From an uncultured Oscillospiraceae bacterium (GTDB taxonomy: Bacteria > Bacillota > Clostridia > Oscillospirales > Acutalibacteraceae), in assembly GCA_900548545.1 (NCBI GenBank), contig URKX01000046.1, forward strand, positions 1 through 12,044: DNA of 12,044 nucleotides, written 5' to 3'. A program made the position numbers and the translations under genes. Of this stretch, positions 1 through 6,505 are shown piece by piece; the stretch's first letter is position 1; each line of letters starts with the position of its first letter. Below the pieces are notes generated by a model. It did not search any database, was not told where the DNA came from, and worked only from the letters and a program-made list of their open reading frames with translations.

Positions 1-2
1 GG

Positions 3-86
3 CACATTCTGGAGTCTGTGGACAAAAAATACGCGCGCATCAAGGCGCTGCAAACTGTAATTGACGCCTTGGAGAAAGCCCTGTAA
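3..86 (+). CDS. 3' end of an unidentified gene (partial)
   Basis: This reading frame enters from the left edge and ends at a TAA at 84-86. It encodes 27 visible residues that are rich in Lys, Leu and Ala (ending VIDALEKAL), with a helical look and no recognisable domain. An intrinsic terminator begins about a dozen bases after the stop, which supports a genuine gene end. It converges with the minus-strand transporter gene that stops at 184. The family cannot be assigned from so little sequence. Confidence 0.55.
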   Translation, partial: HILESVDKKYARIKALQTVIDALEKAL

Positions 87-97
87 AAGGGCAAGGC

Positions 98-137
98 AAA
101 AAGAAGGGCCATCCCCCCTGGGACAGCCCTTCTTTTT
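98..137 (+). terminator. Intrinsic terminator after the partial gene
   Basis: AAAAAGAAGGGC at 98-109 pairs with GCCCTTCTTTTT at 126-137, with a 16-base loop, and the 3' arm runs into a T tract. The A-rich 5' arm gives a U tract on the other strand too, so it may also stop the converging transporter transcript (bidirectional, inferred). Confidence 0.8.
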
Positions 138-183
138 TGCGTTTCAAGATGCCGGCGCTTCCCACGTCCTCCCGTGGGCCTCT

Positions 184-741
184 TCACACCCCCGGCAGCA
201 GTCCAGCATATCCGGCGGCAATGCCCGCCGCGGCCGAGGCGGCGATCAGCAGGATGGGGTGGACCTTTTTCCAGTGGGCGATAAGGATGGCCGCCAGCAG
301 CACTCCCGCCAGCCCCCACTGAAGAACACCTCCCGAAGCCGGGAAGGCGGAGGCCGCCACAGAGAGCAGGGAGGCCCCAATCATCCCCACCACGGTGGGA
401 CGCAGGCCGTTCATGCAGCCTTTGACAATGGTATTGCTCTGAAAGGCTTGGTAGAACTTGGCCACAACTAGGATAATGACAAAGCTGGGCAGCACCACGC
501 CAAACGTGGCGCACAGCGCCCCCAGAAGGCCCCCTGTCTCTGCGCCCACATAGGTGGAAAGGTTTACCGCCAGAGGCCCGGGGGTGCTTTCAGACACAGC
601 GATGAAGTTGACCAGCTGCTCCAAGGTCATCCACTGATGGGAAACCACCTCCTGCTGGATAAGGGGCAGCATAGCGTAACCCCCGCCGAAAGTGAAGGCG
701 CCAATCTTGAGGAAAGTGAAAAACAGCTCGAGAAAGATCAC
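184..741 (-). CDS. chrA: CHR-domain (chromate-type) transporter, short form, second of pair
   Basis: The product is a membrane protein of about 185 residues, one half of a two-gene short-chain CHR transporter. It carries the family's hallmark stretches FTFGGGYAMLPLI, VSESTPGPLAVN and VVLPSFVIIL, and several hydrophobic segments in the second half. In this family two short proteins are thought to work together to move anions such as chromate; the substrate here is not known. I chose the GTG at 739-741. It overlaps the stop of the upstream partner by four bases (GTGA), and a G-rich ribosome site lies about eight bases upstream. An in-frame ATG at 763-765 would add eight residues but has no ribosome site. 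The coupling suggests equal production of both halves. Confidence 0.88.
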   Translation of the reverse strand: MIFLELFFTFLKIGAFTFGGGYAMLPLIQQEVVSHQWMTLEQLVNFIAVSESTPGPLAVNLSTYVGAETGGLLGALCATFGVVLPSFVIILVVAKFYQAFQSNTIVKGCMNGLRPTVVGMIGASLLSVAASAFPASGGVLQWGLAGVLLAAILIAHWKKVHPILLIAASAAAGIAAGYAGLLPGV

Positions 742-1301
742 AGCTTCATCCCCCCGATCTTCCATTTAGAGGCCGCCAGGCCCACAAGGGCACAGGCGAT
801 GAGCACCAAAATGGAGTTGGCCCCCAGAAATCCCACCAGCAAAAACGCCCCTGCCGCCAGGAAATAGGACATCACGTTCCGGGGGCACTCTTTGGCCATG
901 GACACCAGGGCACTGAGCACCAGGGCAACCACCGCCACCCGGATGCCCCAAAAGGCGTACCGCACAGCAGGCAGCTCCTCAAACTGGCGCAGCACAAAAC
1001 TCAAAGCGAAGATGATCACAAAAGAGGGCAGCACCACCCCCACGGTGGCAGCGGCGGCCCCCAGGGGCCCTGCCACCCGGTAGCCCACAAAGGTGGCCGT
1101 GTTCACCGCAATGGGTCCGGGGGTGCTCTCGCTCACCGCCAGGATGTCCAGGATATCCTTGTCTTCGATCCATCCCTCCCGCAGGGCGATCTCCCGGCGG
1201 ATCAGGGGGATCATGGCATAGCCGCCCCCAAAGGTGAAAGCACCGATCTTACAGAATTTTAAAAACAGCTTGAGGCACATCCCCCATTTTTTTCGTTCCA
1301 T
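738..1301 (-). CDS. chrA: CHR-domain (chromate-type) transporter, short form, first of pair
   Basis: The 187-residue membrane protein has the same signature as its downstream partner: FTFGGGYAMIPLI at residues 22-34, VSESTPGPIAVN at 56-67 and VVLPSFVIIF at 89-98, followed by hydrophobic helices. It is the promoter-proximal gene of the pair. The ATG at 1299-1301 is preceded by GGAAGGGAG about six bases upstream, so the longer in-frame extension to 1340 is rejected; the start of that extension lies upstream of the promoter's predicted transcription start. Family knowledge gives chromate or other oxyanion transport. In a probable gut anaerobe the physiological substrate may differ, so the chromate name is a family label only. 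Confidence 0.9.
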   Translation of the reverse strand: MERKKWGMCLKLFLKFCKIGAFTFGGGYAMIPLIRREIALREGWIEDKDILDILAVSESTPGPIAVNTATFVGYRVAGPLGAAAATVGVVLPSFVIIFALSFVLRQFEELPAVRYAFWGIRVAVVALVLSALVSMAKECPRNVMSYFLAAGAFLLVGFLGANSILVLIACALVGLAASKWKIGGMKL

Positions 1302-1331
1302 AGGCCGCTCCCTTCCGTTTCTTTCGGCACT

Positions 1332-1360
1332 ATTGTACACCAGATGGGAGGCCCTGGCAA
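1332..1360 (-). promoter_or_regulatory. Housekeeping (sigma-70/sigma-A) promoter of the transporter pair
   Basis: On the minus strand TTGCCA (1355-1360) and TACAAT (1332-1337) are separated by exactly 17 bases. Transcription would begin near 1325, giving a leader of about 25 bases that contains the GGAAGGGAG ribosome site. Confidence 0.7.
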
Positions 1361-1370
1361 TGCGGCCGGC

Positions 1371-1402
1371 AAAAAAAGGCCCCGGGGGACCGGGGCCTTT
1401 TT
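1371..1402 (-). terminator. Intrinsic terminator of the sigma/DUF4179 operon
   Basis: A perfect hairpin has arms at 1373-1385 and 1390-1402 with a four-base loop. On the minus strand the arms read AAAAAGGCCCCGG and CCGGGGCCTTTTT, ending in a seven-base T tract. It lies just past the stop of the DUF4179 gene at 1416 and just ahead of the transporter promoter, insulating the two units. Confidence 0.9.
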
Positions 1403-1415
1403 GATGTGTTTTGTG

Positions 1416-2609
1416 TCAGGAGGTAACGGTCTGGGCGCTGAGGTCGATGGTGAATTCCGCCAGGACCTGCTGGCCCCGGTTGGCGTCGTAGAACCGCAGC
1501 ACTGCCTGGGTGACACCGCCGGGCAGGCCGTCGAAGTAAAGGTCTGCCTGCTGGGATTCCTGCAGGGTGTAGTCATAGCCTCCCAAGTCCCTGCTGCGGT
1601 CAAGGTCCATCCACAGCTGGGTGCCGTCGGGCAGCTCCAAACAAGCCACGCCCTGGGTGGGGGCTTCTGTTTCCACAATGCTGTCCAGCAAACCCCAGAA
1701 GGGCTTTTCCACCGTGATCACCGTCTGGGCAGGCGTGCCAGACACTGCCAGCACCTTGGCCCCGTTGTTTTCTGCGTCCGCCGCAAAGGAGAAGCTGTGC
1801 TCCCGGTCCACGGTGAGGGTGAAACTGGCGGAAAAACTGCCCGGGATGGCCTGGCTGGCGACAGCCACCGGCGGCTCCTCCGGATAGGGGGTACCGGCGG
1901 TTTCCTCGTTGGCTTCCCATTCCAACCGGGCCAGCTGGTACTGGTCCGCGGCGGCCTGGGCCTCCTCATTTTCCACCCGGCCCTCCAGATCCTGAAGGGT
2001 GACCTCCAGGGACAGGGTTTCGGCGTCCTGCTGGCTTTGGGGCACTGCCAGGGTCATGGTGGAAACCCACTGGCCCTCCCGCTCATAGAAGGGGTTCACG
2101 CCCTCCACGGCGGCCGCTTCCCCATTGATGGTGGCGGTGACAGCTCCCTGGCCGTAATTCCCCACGTCCACGCCGGTGTAGGCTGCCAGCTCCTCCTGGG
2201 GGCCGGTGAGCTCCAAAGACAGCTGCACGGTGTTGCCGTCGGTGTAACCCTGGAGGAAGGTAACGGTCCACTCCCCGTTTTCGGCAGCGGCTGCCACGTT
2301 TACCTCTTCCAACACCTCATGGGTTTCCAGGAACGCGCCATTGGCGCCCACTTTGCTGTCGTGATTGGCGTCATAGAACAAGCTGTCCAGCCAGCTGCCC
2401 ACCAAGGGGATCTGGGAGGCCAGAGCGGGGTTCACCGCCGCCAGGGTGAACACGGTGCCCACCATCACCACTAGGGTGGCCAAAGGCGCTGCCACCCGGC
2501 GCAGCACTTTTCCCCGGTGGATGCGGCGCACTTGCCCCAGGGCCTCTTCCACCCGGTCGTCCAGCTGGGAAGGGATGGGGATTTGGATGTGGCTCAATTC
2601 TTTTTGCAT
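1416..2609 (-). CDS. DUF4179-type membrane protein, probable anti-sigma factor
   Basis: The product has 397 residues. The N-terminal ~36 residues are polar and would be cytoplasmic. One membrane segment spans about residues 37-59. It is followed by NPALASQIPLVGSWLDSLF, typical of the DUF4179 family, and a long extracellular region with many acidic and beta-prone stretches. Family knowledge and position make it the partner that holds the adjacent ECF sigma factor inactive until an envelope signal arrives; this is inference, since no binding assay can be read from sequence. The ATG at 2607-2609 has AAAGGAGG seven bases upstream and overlaps the sigma gene by 16 bases, so the two are translationally coupled. 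The frame stays open upstream to 3278, but that stretch is only a shadow of the sigma gene. Confidence 0.87.
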   Translation of the reverse strand: MQKELSHIQIPIPSQLDDRVEEALGQVRRIHRGKVLRRVAAPLATLVVMVGTVFTLAAVNPALASQIPLVGSWLDSLFYDANHDSKVGANGAFLETHEVLEEVNVAAAAENGEWTVTFLQGYTDGNTVQLSLELTGPQEELAAYTGVDVGNYGQGAVTATINGEAAAVEGVNPFYEREGQWVSTMTLAVPQSQQDAETLSLEVTLQDLEGRVENEEAQAAADQYQLARLEWEANEETAGTPYPEEPPVAVASQAIPGSFSASFTLTVDREHSFSFAADAENNGAKVLAVSGTPAQTVITVEKPFWGLLDSIVETEAPTQGVACLELPDGTQLWMDLDRSRDLGGYDYTLQESQQADLYFDGLPGGVTQAVLRFYDANRGQQVLAEFTIDLSAQTVTS

Positions 2610-3127
2610 AAGGGTTCCTCCTTTAACAAGGTGCGCAGTTCTTGGATGGCCCGCCGCAGGTACACCGAAACCGTACCCTGGGGCATCCCGGTGGCGGAAC
2701 TGATCTCCCGGATGGTGCATCCGTCGAAGTATTTCAGCTTTACCACGTCCCGGTACTTTTCCGGCAGCTGGGCGATGGCCCCGTGCAGGTCCATCTGCTC
2801 TTCCGGCGCCAGGCCCTGGGGCGCGGGCAGTCCTTCCGTTTCCTCCCAGGGCACCGCGGAAGAGCGCTTCCGCAGCAAGTCCTGGGCGGTGTTGATGGCG
2901 ATCTTGGTCAGCCAGGTGCGGAAATACTCCGGTTCCCGCAGGGAGCGCAGCCCTTTGTAGGCCTTTAAAATGCTCTCCTGGACCACGTCCAAAGCGTCGG
3001 CCTCGTTGCGGACGTAGAGGAACGCCATGCGGTACAGGTATTCCTGCTCCTGCTGGATCAACGTCCCAAAGGCCTTTGGGCTTCCGCGCATAGCTTTTTT
3101 CACCAGGCCCCGCTGGCTTTTGTCCAT
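2594..3127 (-). CDS. ECF-family RNA polymerase sigma factor
   Basis: The 177-residue protein has a sigma-2 region at about residues 22-85, including DALDVVQESILKAYKGL and the YFRTWLTKIAINTAQDLLR helix that contacts -10 DNA. After a Pro/Glu-rich linker comes a sigma-4 region at about 110-167 with a helix-turn-helix (REISSATGMPQGTVSVYLRRA). It directs RNA polymerase to a small regulon and should be controlled by the DUF4179 protein encoded immediately downstream. I chose the ATG at 3125-3127, nine bases after GGAG. A TTG at 3134-3136 abuts the ribosome site and is too close. An ECF-type promoter sits just upstream, suggesting autoregulation. The exact ECF group cannot be settled here. Confidence 0.92.
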   Translation of the reverse strand: MDKSQRGLVKKAMRGSPKAFGTLIQQEQEYLYRMAFLYVRNEADALDVVQESILKAYKGLRSLREPEYFRTWLTKIAINTAQDLLRKRSSAVPWEETEGLPAPQGLAPEEQMDLHGAIAQLPEKYRDVVKLKYFDGCTIREISSATGMPQGTVSVYLRRAIQELRTLLKEEPLCKKN

Positions 3128-3160
3128 GGTTCTCAACTCCTTTTCCCGTTTTCTGCCTGT

Positions 3161-3189
3161 TAGACGCCCCTGCCGTGGATTTTCTTACA
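3161..3189 (-). promoter_or_regulatory. ECF-type promoter ahead of the sigma gene
   Basis: On the minus strand TGTAAG (3184-3189) and CGTCTA (3161-3166) are 17 bases apart, resembling the TGAAAC/TGTAAC and CGTC elements used by SigX/SigV/SigW-type factors. The leader to the ATG at 3127 would be about 25-30 bases. A weaker housekeeping-type pair, TTTACA (3294-3299) and TATAGG (3270-3275) with 18 bases between, lies further upstream and could supply basal transcription. Confidence 0.55.
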
Positions 3190-3249
3190 AACCTCTTCCG
3201 TTTTTTCACCCGCGCCCAGGAAGAAGCCTTGTAAAATCCAGAAAATTTC

Positions 3250-3279
3250 TTGACTTTCCCCAGTAACTTCCTATACAAT
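3250..3279 (+). promoter_or_regulatory. Housekeeping promoter of the EIIA gene
   Basis: TTGACT (3250-3255) and TACAAT (3274-3279) are 18 bases apart in an AT-rich stretch; TATACA at 3272 gives a 16-base alternative. It would produce a leader of about 50 bases ending in the AAAGGAG ribosome site ahead of the ATG at 3338. Confidence 0.6.
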
Positions 3280-3337
3280 AAAATTATACTCTGTGTAAAA
3301 ATTCTAGTTTTATTTGTGCTCTGAAAGGAGCGTGGCC

Positions 3338-3823
3338 ATGGAAGGCGTGTTTTTGTTTGGATGCCCTCTCACAGGGGAAGTGGCCCCCATTTCCCAGTGC
3401 TCCGACCCCACCTTTGCCCAGGGGATGCTGGGCCCTGGGGCGGTGATCCGGCCTGCGGGCTGCCAGGTGCTGGCCCCTGCCGGCGCCACCGTGGAATTCA
3501 CCCTTTCCACTAAGCACGCCCTGGGGCTGGTCACCCCGGAGGGGATCAAGTTCCTCATCCACGTGGGCATGGACACCAACAAGCTGGAGGGCCATGGCTT
3601 CCGGCTTTTCGTCCAAACAGGGGACCAAGTGAAACGGGGGGACAAGCTTTTGGAATTTGACCCCCAGGTGATGGCAAAGCACCACTGCAACCTGGACACC
3701 CCCTTGGTCTTTTGCAACTGCGGCACCGGCTGGAAGATGGAGCTTTTAAAAACCGGACTCCTCCCCGCGGGGGAGGATTTCCTCCGGCTGACGGCGCTCC
3801 CCGCCCCCCGGCAGGCCCCCTAA
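3338..3823 (+). CDS. Stand-alone PTS EIIA, glucose (Crr) family
   Basis: This 161-residue cytoplasmic protein is a single EIIA(Glc)-type domain, which accepts phosphate from HPr and passes it to a sugar-specific EIIB. The two active-site histidines are visible: His60 in STKHALGL and His75 in LIHVGMDT, with the same 15-residue spacing as His75 and His90 of E. coli EIIA(Glc). The N-terminal CPLTGEVAPI and FAQGMLGPG stretches are also typical. No EIIB or EIIC is encoded nearby, so it must serve a permease elsewhere or act as a regulator (inference). The ATG at 3338 follows AAAGGAG by seven bases; GTG at 3332 is too close to the site. The C-terminal tail is Pro/Ala-rich. Confidence 0.9.
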   Translation: MEGVFLFGCPLTGEVAPISQCSDPTFAQGMLGPGAVIRPAGCQVLAPAGATVEFTLSTKHALGLVTPEGIKFLIHVGMDTNKLEGHGFRLFVQTGDQVKRGDKLLEFDPQVMAKHHCNLDTPLVFCNCGTGWKMELLKTGLLPAGEDFLRLTALPAPRQAP

Positions 3824-3840
3824 ACGGTTCCCATCATACA

Positions 3841-3882
3841 GGGCGCTCCCTTGGAAAGTCAAGGCGGCGCCCTTGCTTTTTT
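3841..3882 (+). terminator. Intrinsic terminator of the EIIA gene
   Basis: GGGCGC (3841-3846) pairs with GCGCCC (3867-3872), and CTTG/CAAG extends the stem inside past a small mismatch. The stem is followed by TTGCTTTTTT at 3873-3882. The T tract also serves as the -35 region of the next promoter. Confidence 0.75.
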
Positions 3883-3901
3883 CCCCGGGAAGTTGTATAA
3901 T
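3873..3901 (+). promoter_or_regulatory. Promoter of the ABC importer operon
   Basis: TTGCTT (3873-3878) and a perfect TATAAT (3896-3901) are 17 bases apart. The -35 element lies in the T tract of the preceding terminator. Transcription would start near 3908, leaving a leader of roughly 90 bases before the lipoprotein gene. Confidence 0.7.
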
Positions 3902-3905
3902 CCTA

Positions 3906-3953
3906 ACTGCACGGCAGTGAGAAACGCTCCTGCCGCCGGCGGTCGGCCGCCGG
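3906..3953 (+). other. Structured 5' leader of the ABC operon
   Basis: The leader holds stacked pairing potential: CGGCAG (3912-3917) with CTGCCG (3930-3935), immediately followed by CCGGCGG (3936-3942) with CCGCCGG (3947-3953) around a TCGG loop. ACTGC (3906-3910) with GCAGT (3914-3918) is a competing hairpin. No poly-U run follows, so it is not a simple terminator. It matches no riboswitch class I can recognise; it could stabilise the RNA or regulate translation. Confidence 0.4.
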
Positions 3954-3998
3954 GAAGTTTGGAAAATTTTCTAGTTGAAGAAAGGACTGGAACCGCAA

Positions 3999-5117
3999 AT
4001 GAAACGTGTTTTATCCCTGGCACTGGCCTTGGCCCTGTGCCTGACCCTGTTTGGATGCTCTGGCCAGACCGGCTCTTCCAGCAGCGATACGGCCTCTGAA
4101 AGCAGCGTGTCCTCCCAGACCGAGGGGGCTGCCTCCGGCACGGAGAACACCTCTTCCCAGGAGGACAGCTCGGCTTCCTCCGCAGTGAGCGAAACCTCTG
4201 AGGTGGATACCGCCGATCTGGGCACGGCCACCGTGGCTGCCCTGAAAGGCCCCACCGCCATGGGCATGGTGAAGATGATGAGCGACGATGCCGCCAAGGA
4301 AGAGCCCACCTTCGATTTCAACATCTACGCCTCCGCCGATGAGATCACCCCCAAGCTGGTGCAAGGGGAACTGGACATCGCCGCGGTGCCCGCCAACCTG
4401 GCAAGCGTGCTGTACAACAACACCGAAGGCCAGGTGCAGGTGCTGGCTATCAACACCCTGGGTGTGCTGTACATTGTGGAAGCCGGCGACACGGTCCATT
4501 CCGTGGCTGACCTGAAGGGCAAGACCATCTATGCCTCCGGCAAAGGCAGCACCCCGGAATATGCCCTGAACTATATGCTCTCTGAAAACGGCATCGACCC
4601 CTCCGCCGATGTGACCATCGAGTGGAAGAGCGAGCACTCCGAGTGTGTGGCCGCCCTGGCCGCCGACGCCGCCGGCATCGCTATGCTGCCCCAGCCCTTT
4701 GTCACCACCGCCCAAACGAAGAACGAGAACCTGCGGGTGGCCCTGGACATGACGGAGGAATGGGAATCCTTGGCCCAGGCCAATGGCAGCGACGTGACCT
4801 TGATCACCGGCGTGGTGGTGGCCCGCAAGGAGTTTGTGGAGCAGAACCCCGGCCTGGTAAACGCCTTCCTCTCTGACTATGAGCAGTCTGTGGCCTACAC
4901 CGAAGAGGACGTGGCAGGGGCTGCCGCTCTCATCGGCCAATACGACATCGTGCCTGAGGCCGTGGCCCAGAAGGCCCTGCCGGAGTGCAACATCACCTTT
5001 ATTGCCGGGGACGAGATGCAGGGGAAGCTCTCCGCCTACCTGCAAACCCTCTTTGACCAGAACCCCAAGTCGATTGGAGGCGAGCTGCCCGGTGACGACT
5101 TCTACTACGTCGGCTAA
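3999..5117 (+). CDS. ABC transporter substrate-binding lipoprotein (nitrate/sulfonate/taurine-like)
   Basis: The 372-residue protein starts with a lipoprotein signal: Lys-Arg, a Leu/Ala-rich core and the lipobox LFGC, with the lipidated Cys at residue 20. Residues 21 to about 72 form a Ser/Thr/Glu-rich low-complexity tether. The ligand-binding domain follows and resembles the NMT1/SsuA-type periplasmic-binding fold, with GPTAMGMVKMM, LVQGELDIAAVPANLASVL and a hinge-like VADLKGKTIYASGKGSTPEY. It should capture a small solute outside the membrane and hand it to the permease encoded next. The substrate cannot be read from the sequence. I chose ATG 3999, about 12 bases after AAAGGA; a TTG at 3975 extends the frame but puts residues before the signal peptide and has no ribosome site. 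Confidence 0.88.
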   Translation: MKRVLSLALALALCLTLFGCSGQTGSSSSDTASESSVSSQTEGAASGTENTSSQEDSSASSAVSETSEVDTADLGTATVAALKGPTAMGMVKMMSDDAAKEEPTFDFNIYASADEITPKLVQGELDIAAVPANLASVLYNNTEGQVQVLAINTLGVLYIVEAGDTVHSVADLKGKTIYASGKGSTPEYALNYMLSENGIDPSADVTIEWKSEHSECVAALAADAAGIAMLPQPFVTTAQTKNENLRVALDMTEEWESLAQANGSDVTLITGVVVARKEFVEQNPGLVNAFLSDYEQSVAYTEEDVAGAAALIGQYDIVPEAVAQKALPECNITFIAGDEMQGKLSAYLQTLFDQNPKSIGGELPGDDFYYVG

Positions 5118-5877
5118 GGGAGAAAAACAGAACAGACGCCGGGGCGTCCGGCTGTGGGCGGTGGCCGTGTGGGTCATCCTTTGGCAGCTGGGCGCCATGG
5201 CCTTGGGACAGGAGATCCTTTTGGTATCTCCTGTTTCTGTTATGCTCCGGCTTTGGGAACTGGTGCCCCACTGGGATTTCTGGGGGGCCATCCTGTTCTC
5301 CTTCTGGCGGATCACCCTGGGCTTTTTGCTGGCCTCCCTCACCGGCACGGTGCTGGGGGTGCTCTCCTCCCGGTTTTCCCCGGTGCGGGACCTGACTGCC
5401 CCCCTGATGGGGGTGGTCAAGTCCATCCCGGTGGCGTCCTTCATCATCTTGGTGCTGATCTGGGTGCCCTCCCGGAACCTGTCGGTGGTGATCTCCTTTT
5501 TGATGGTCACCCCCATTGTGTATCAAAACGTGCTGGGAGGCATTTCCAGCATGGACCAAAAGCTGACCCAGATGGCCGACGTATTCCAGGTGCCCTTCCC
5601 CCGGCGGCTGCGGTATTTATACCTGCCCCAGGTGGCCCCCTTTTTCCGGTCGGCCTGCGCCGTGGGCCTGGGGCTGTGCTGGAAAGCCGGGGTGGCCGCG
5701 GAGGTCATCGGCCTGCCGGACGGTTCCATCGGCGAGCGGCTGTACGAGGCCAAGGTGTACCTCAATACCCCGGACCTGTTTGCCTGGACCGTGGTGATCG
5801 TGCTGGTGAGCCTGGTGTTTGAAAAGCTGTTCCTGTTCTTGCTGGACCGGCTGGTAGCCCGGCTGGAACAGGGCTGA
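5092..5877 (+). CDS. ABC transporter permease (SsuC/TauC-like)
   Basis: The product is about 261 residues with a basic N-terminus (EKQNRRRG) and around six membrane helices. The cytoplasmic coupling loop that docks to the ATPase is visible as MADVFQVPFPRRLRYLYLPQ at about residues 161-180. It would form the channel of the importer with the lipoprotein and ATPase on either side. No ATG lies near the expected start. The best start is the GTG at 5092, 26 bases inside the lipoprotein gene, with GGAGG 11 bases upstream; it gives the usual family length. A downstream GTG at 5161 would cut into the first helix. The gene ends 14 bases before the ATPase gene. Confidence 0.87.
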   Translation: MTTSTTSAKGEKQNRRRGVRLWAVAVWVILWQLGAMALGQEILLVSPVSVMLRLWELVPHWDFWGAILFSFWRITLGFLLASLTGTVLGVLSSRFSPVRDLTAPLMGVVKSIPVASFIILVLIWVPSRNLSVVISFLMVTPIVYQNVLGGISSMDQKLTQMADVFQVPFPRRLRYLYLPQVAPFFRSACAVGLGLCWKAGVAAEVIGLPDGSIGERLYEAKVYLNTPDLFAWTVVIVLVSLVFEKLFLFLLDRLVARLEQG

Positions 5878-5891
5878 AGGGAGGGCGCCTG

Positions 5892-6461
5892 ATGGACATT
5901 ACGCTGCAAAACGTGAGCAAATCCTTTGGGGACAAGCAGGTGCTTGAGGGGTTCTCCCACACCTTCCCCCAAGGGGAGCTGACCTGCGTCATGGGGCCTT
6001 CCGGCTGCGGAAAAACCACCCTGCTGTCCCTGCTGCTGGGGCTGGAGGCGCCGGACAGCGGGGAAATCCTGGGGATGGAAGGGCAAAAGCTCTCCGCCGT
6101 GTTCCAGGAGGACCGGCTGTGCGAAAACACCACCCCTGTGTCCAACATCCGGCTGGTAAACCCCAGCCTCTCCAAAGCGGAGGCCCAGGGGATGCTCCGG
6201 GACCTGGGGCTGGAGGGCAGCCTGGGGCAGCCGGTGCGCACCCTCTCCGGGGGGATGAAGCGCCGGGTGGCCATCCTCCGCGCCCTGGCCGCAGACTACG
6301 ACGTGCTGCTGTGCGACGAGCCTTTCAAAGGCCTGGACCAAGCCACCAAGGCTCTGGTGATGGGCTATTTCCTGGGGAAAACCAAGGGAAAGACCGTGAT
6401 CTTGGTCACCCACGACCAGGGGGAGGCAGAAACTTTGGGAGGGCATTTTTTGCTCTTGTAA
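5892..6461 (+). CDS. ABC transporter ATPase, compact form
   Basis: This 189-residue protein powers the importer. All core ATPase motifs are present: Walker A GPSGCGKTT at residues 35-43, Q-loop Gln72 in VFQEDRL, signature LSGGMKRR at 118-125, Walker B VLLCDEP with Glu143, D-loop GLD at 147-149, and switch His174 in VTHD. It is clearly shorter than the usual 240-260 residues of the SsuB/TauB family: it stops about 15 residues after the switch His, so the C-terminal extension is missing. The ATG has AGGGAGG seven bases upstream. It is the last gene of the operon and is followed by a terminator at 6506. Confidence 0.92.
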   Translation: MDITLQNVSKSFGDKQVLEGFSHTFPQGELTCVMGPSGCGKTTLLSLLLGLEAPDSGEILGMEGQKLSAVFQEDRLCENTTPVSNIRLVNPSLSKAEAQGMLRDLGLEGSLGQPVRTLSGGMKRRVAILRALAADYDVLLCDEPFKGLDQATKALVMGYFLGKTKGKTVILVTHDQGEAETLGGHFLLL

Positions 6462-6484
6462 AATATGGGTTCATGCGTTATCAT
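6456..6484 (+). promoter_or_regulatory. Possible promoter of the GH32 gene
   Basis: TTGTAA (6456-6461, overlapping the ATPase stop) and TATCAT (6479-6484) are 17 bases apart. If real, its transcript would run through the hairpin at 6506-6527 before reaching the GH32 gene. The -35 match is weak, so this is tentative. Confidence 0.3.
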
Positions 6485-6505
6485 ATGGGTGACGTGGGAC
6501 TGTCT

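Noticed and set aside
1344..2474. 376-residue plus-strand open frame
   Set aside because: It lies antisense to the DUF4179 gene and begins within the minus-strand promoter and terminator region; the composition is that of a shadow frame.
2610..3278. Upstream extension of the DUF4179 frame to a 620-residue protein
   Set aside because: This stretch lies opposite in frame to a clear ECF sigma gene, and the DUF4179 gene has its own ATG at 2609 with a strong ribosome site.
3906..3918. Possible guanidine-II (mini-ykkC) hairpin with an ACGG loop
   Set aside because: The loop register does not give a C-G-closed ACGR tetraloop, and the second hairpin has a TCGG loop instead of ACGR.
4011..5516. 501-residue minus-strand open frame, very rich in His and Gly
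   Set aside because: It is antisense to the lipoprotein and permease genes and shows no domain, ribosome site or promoter of its own.
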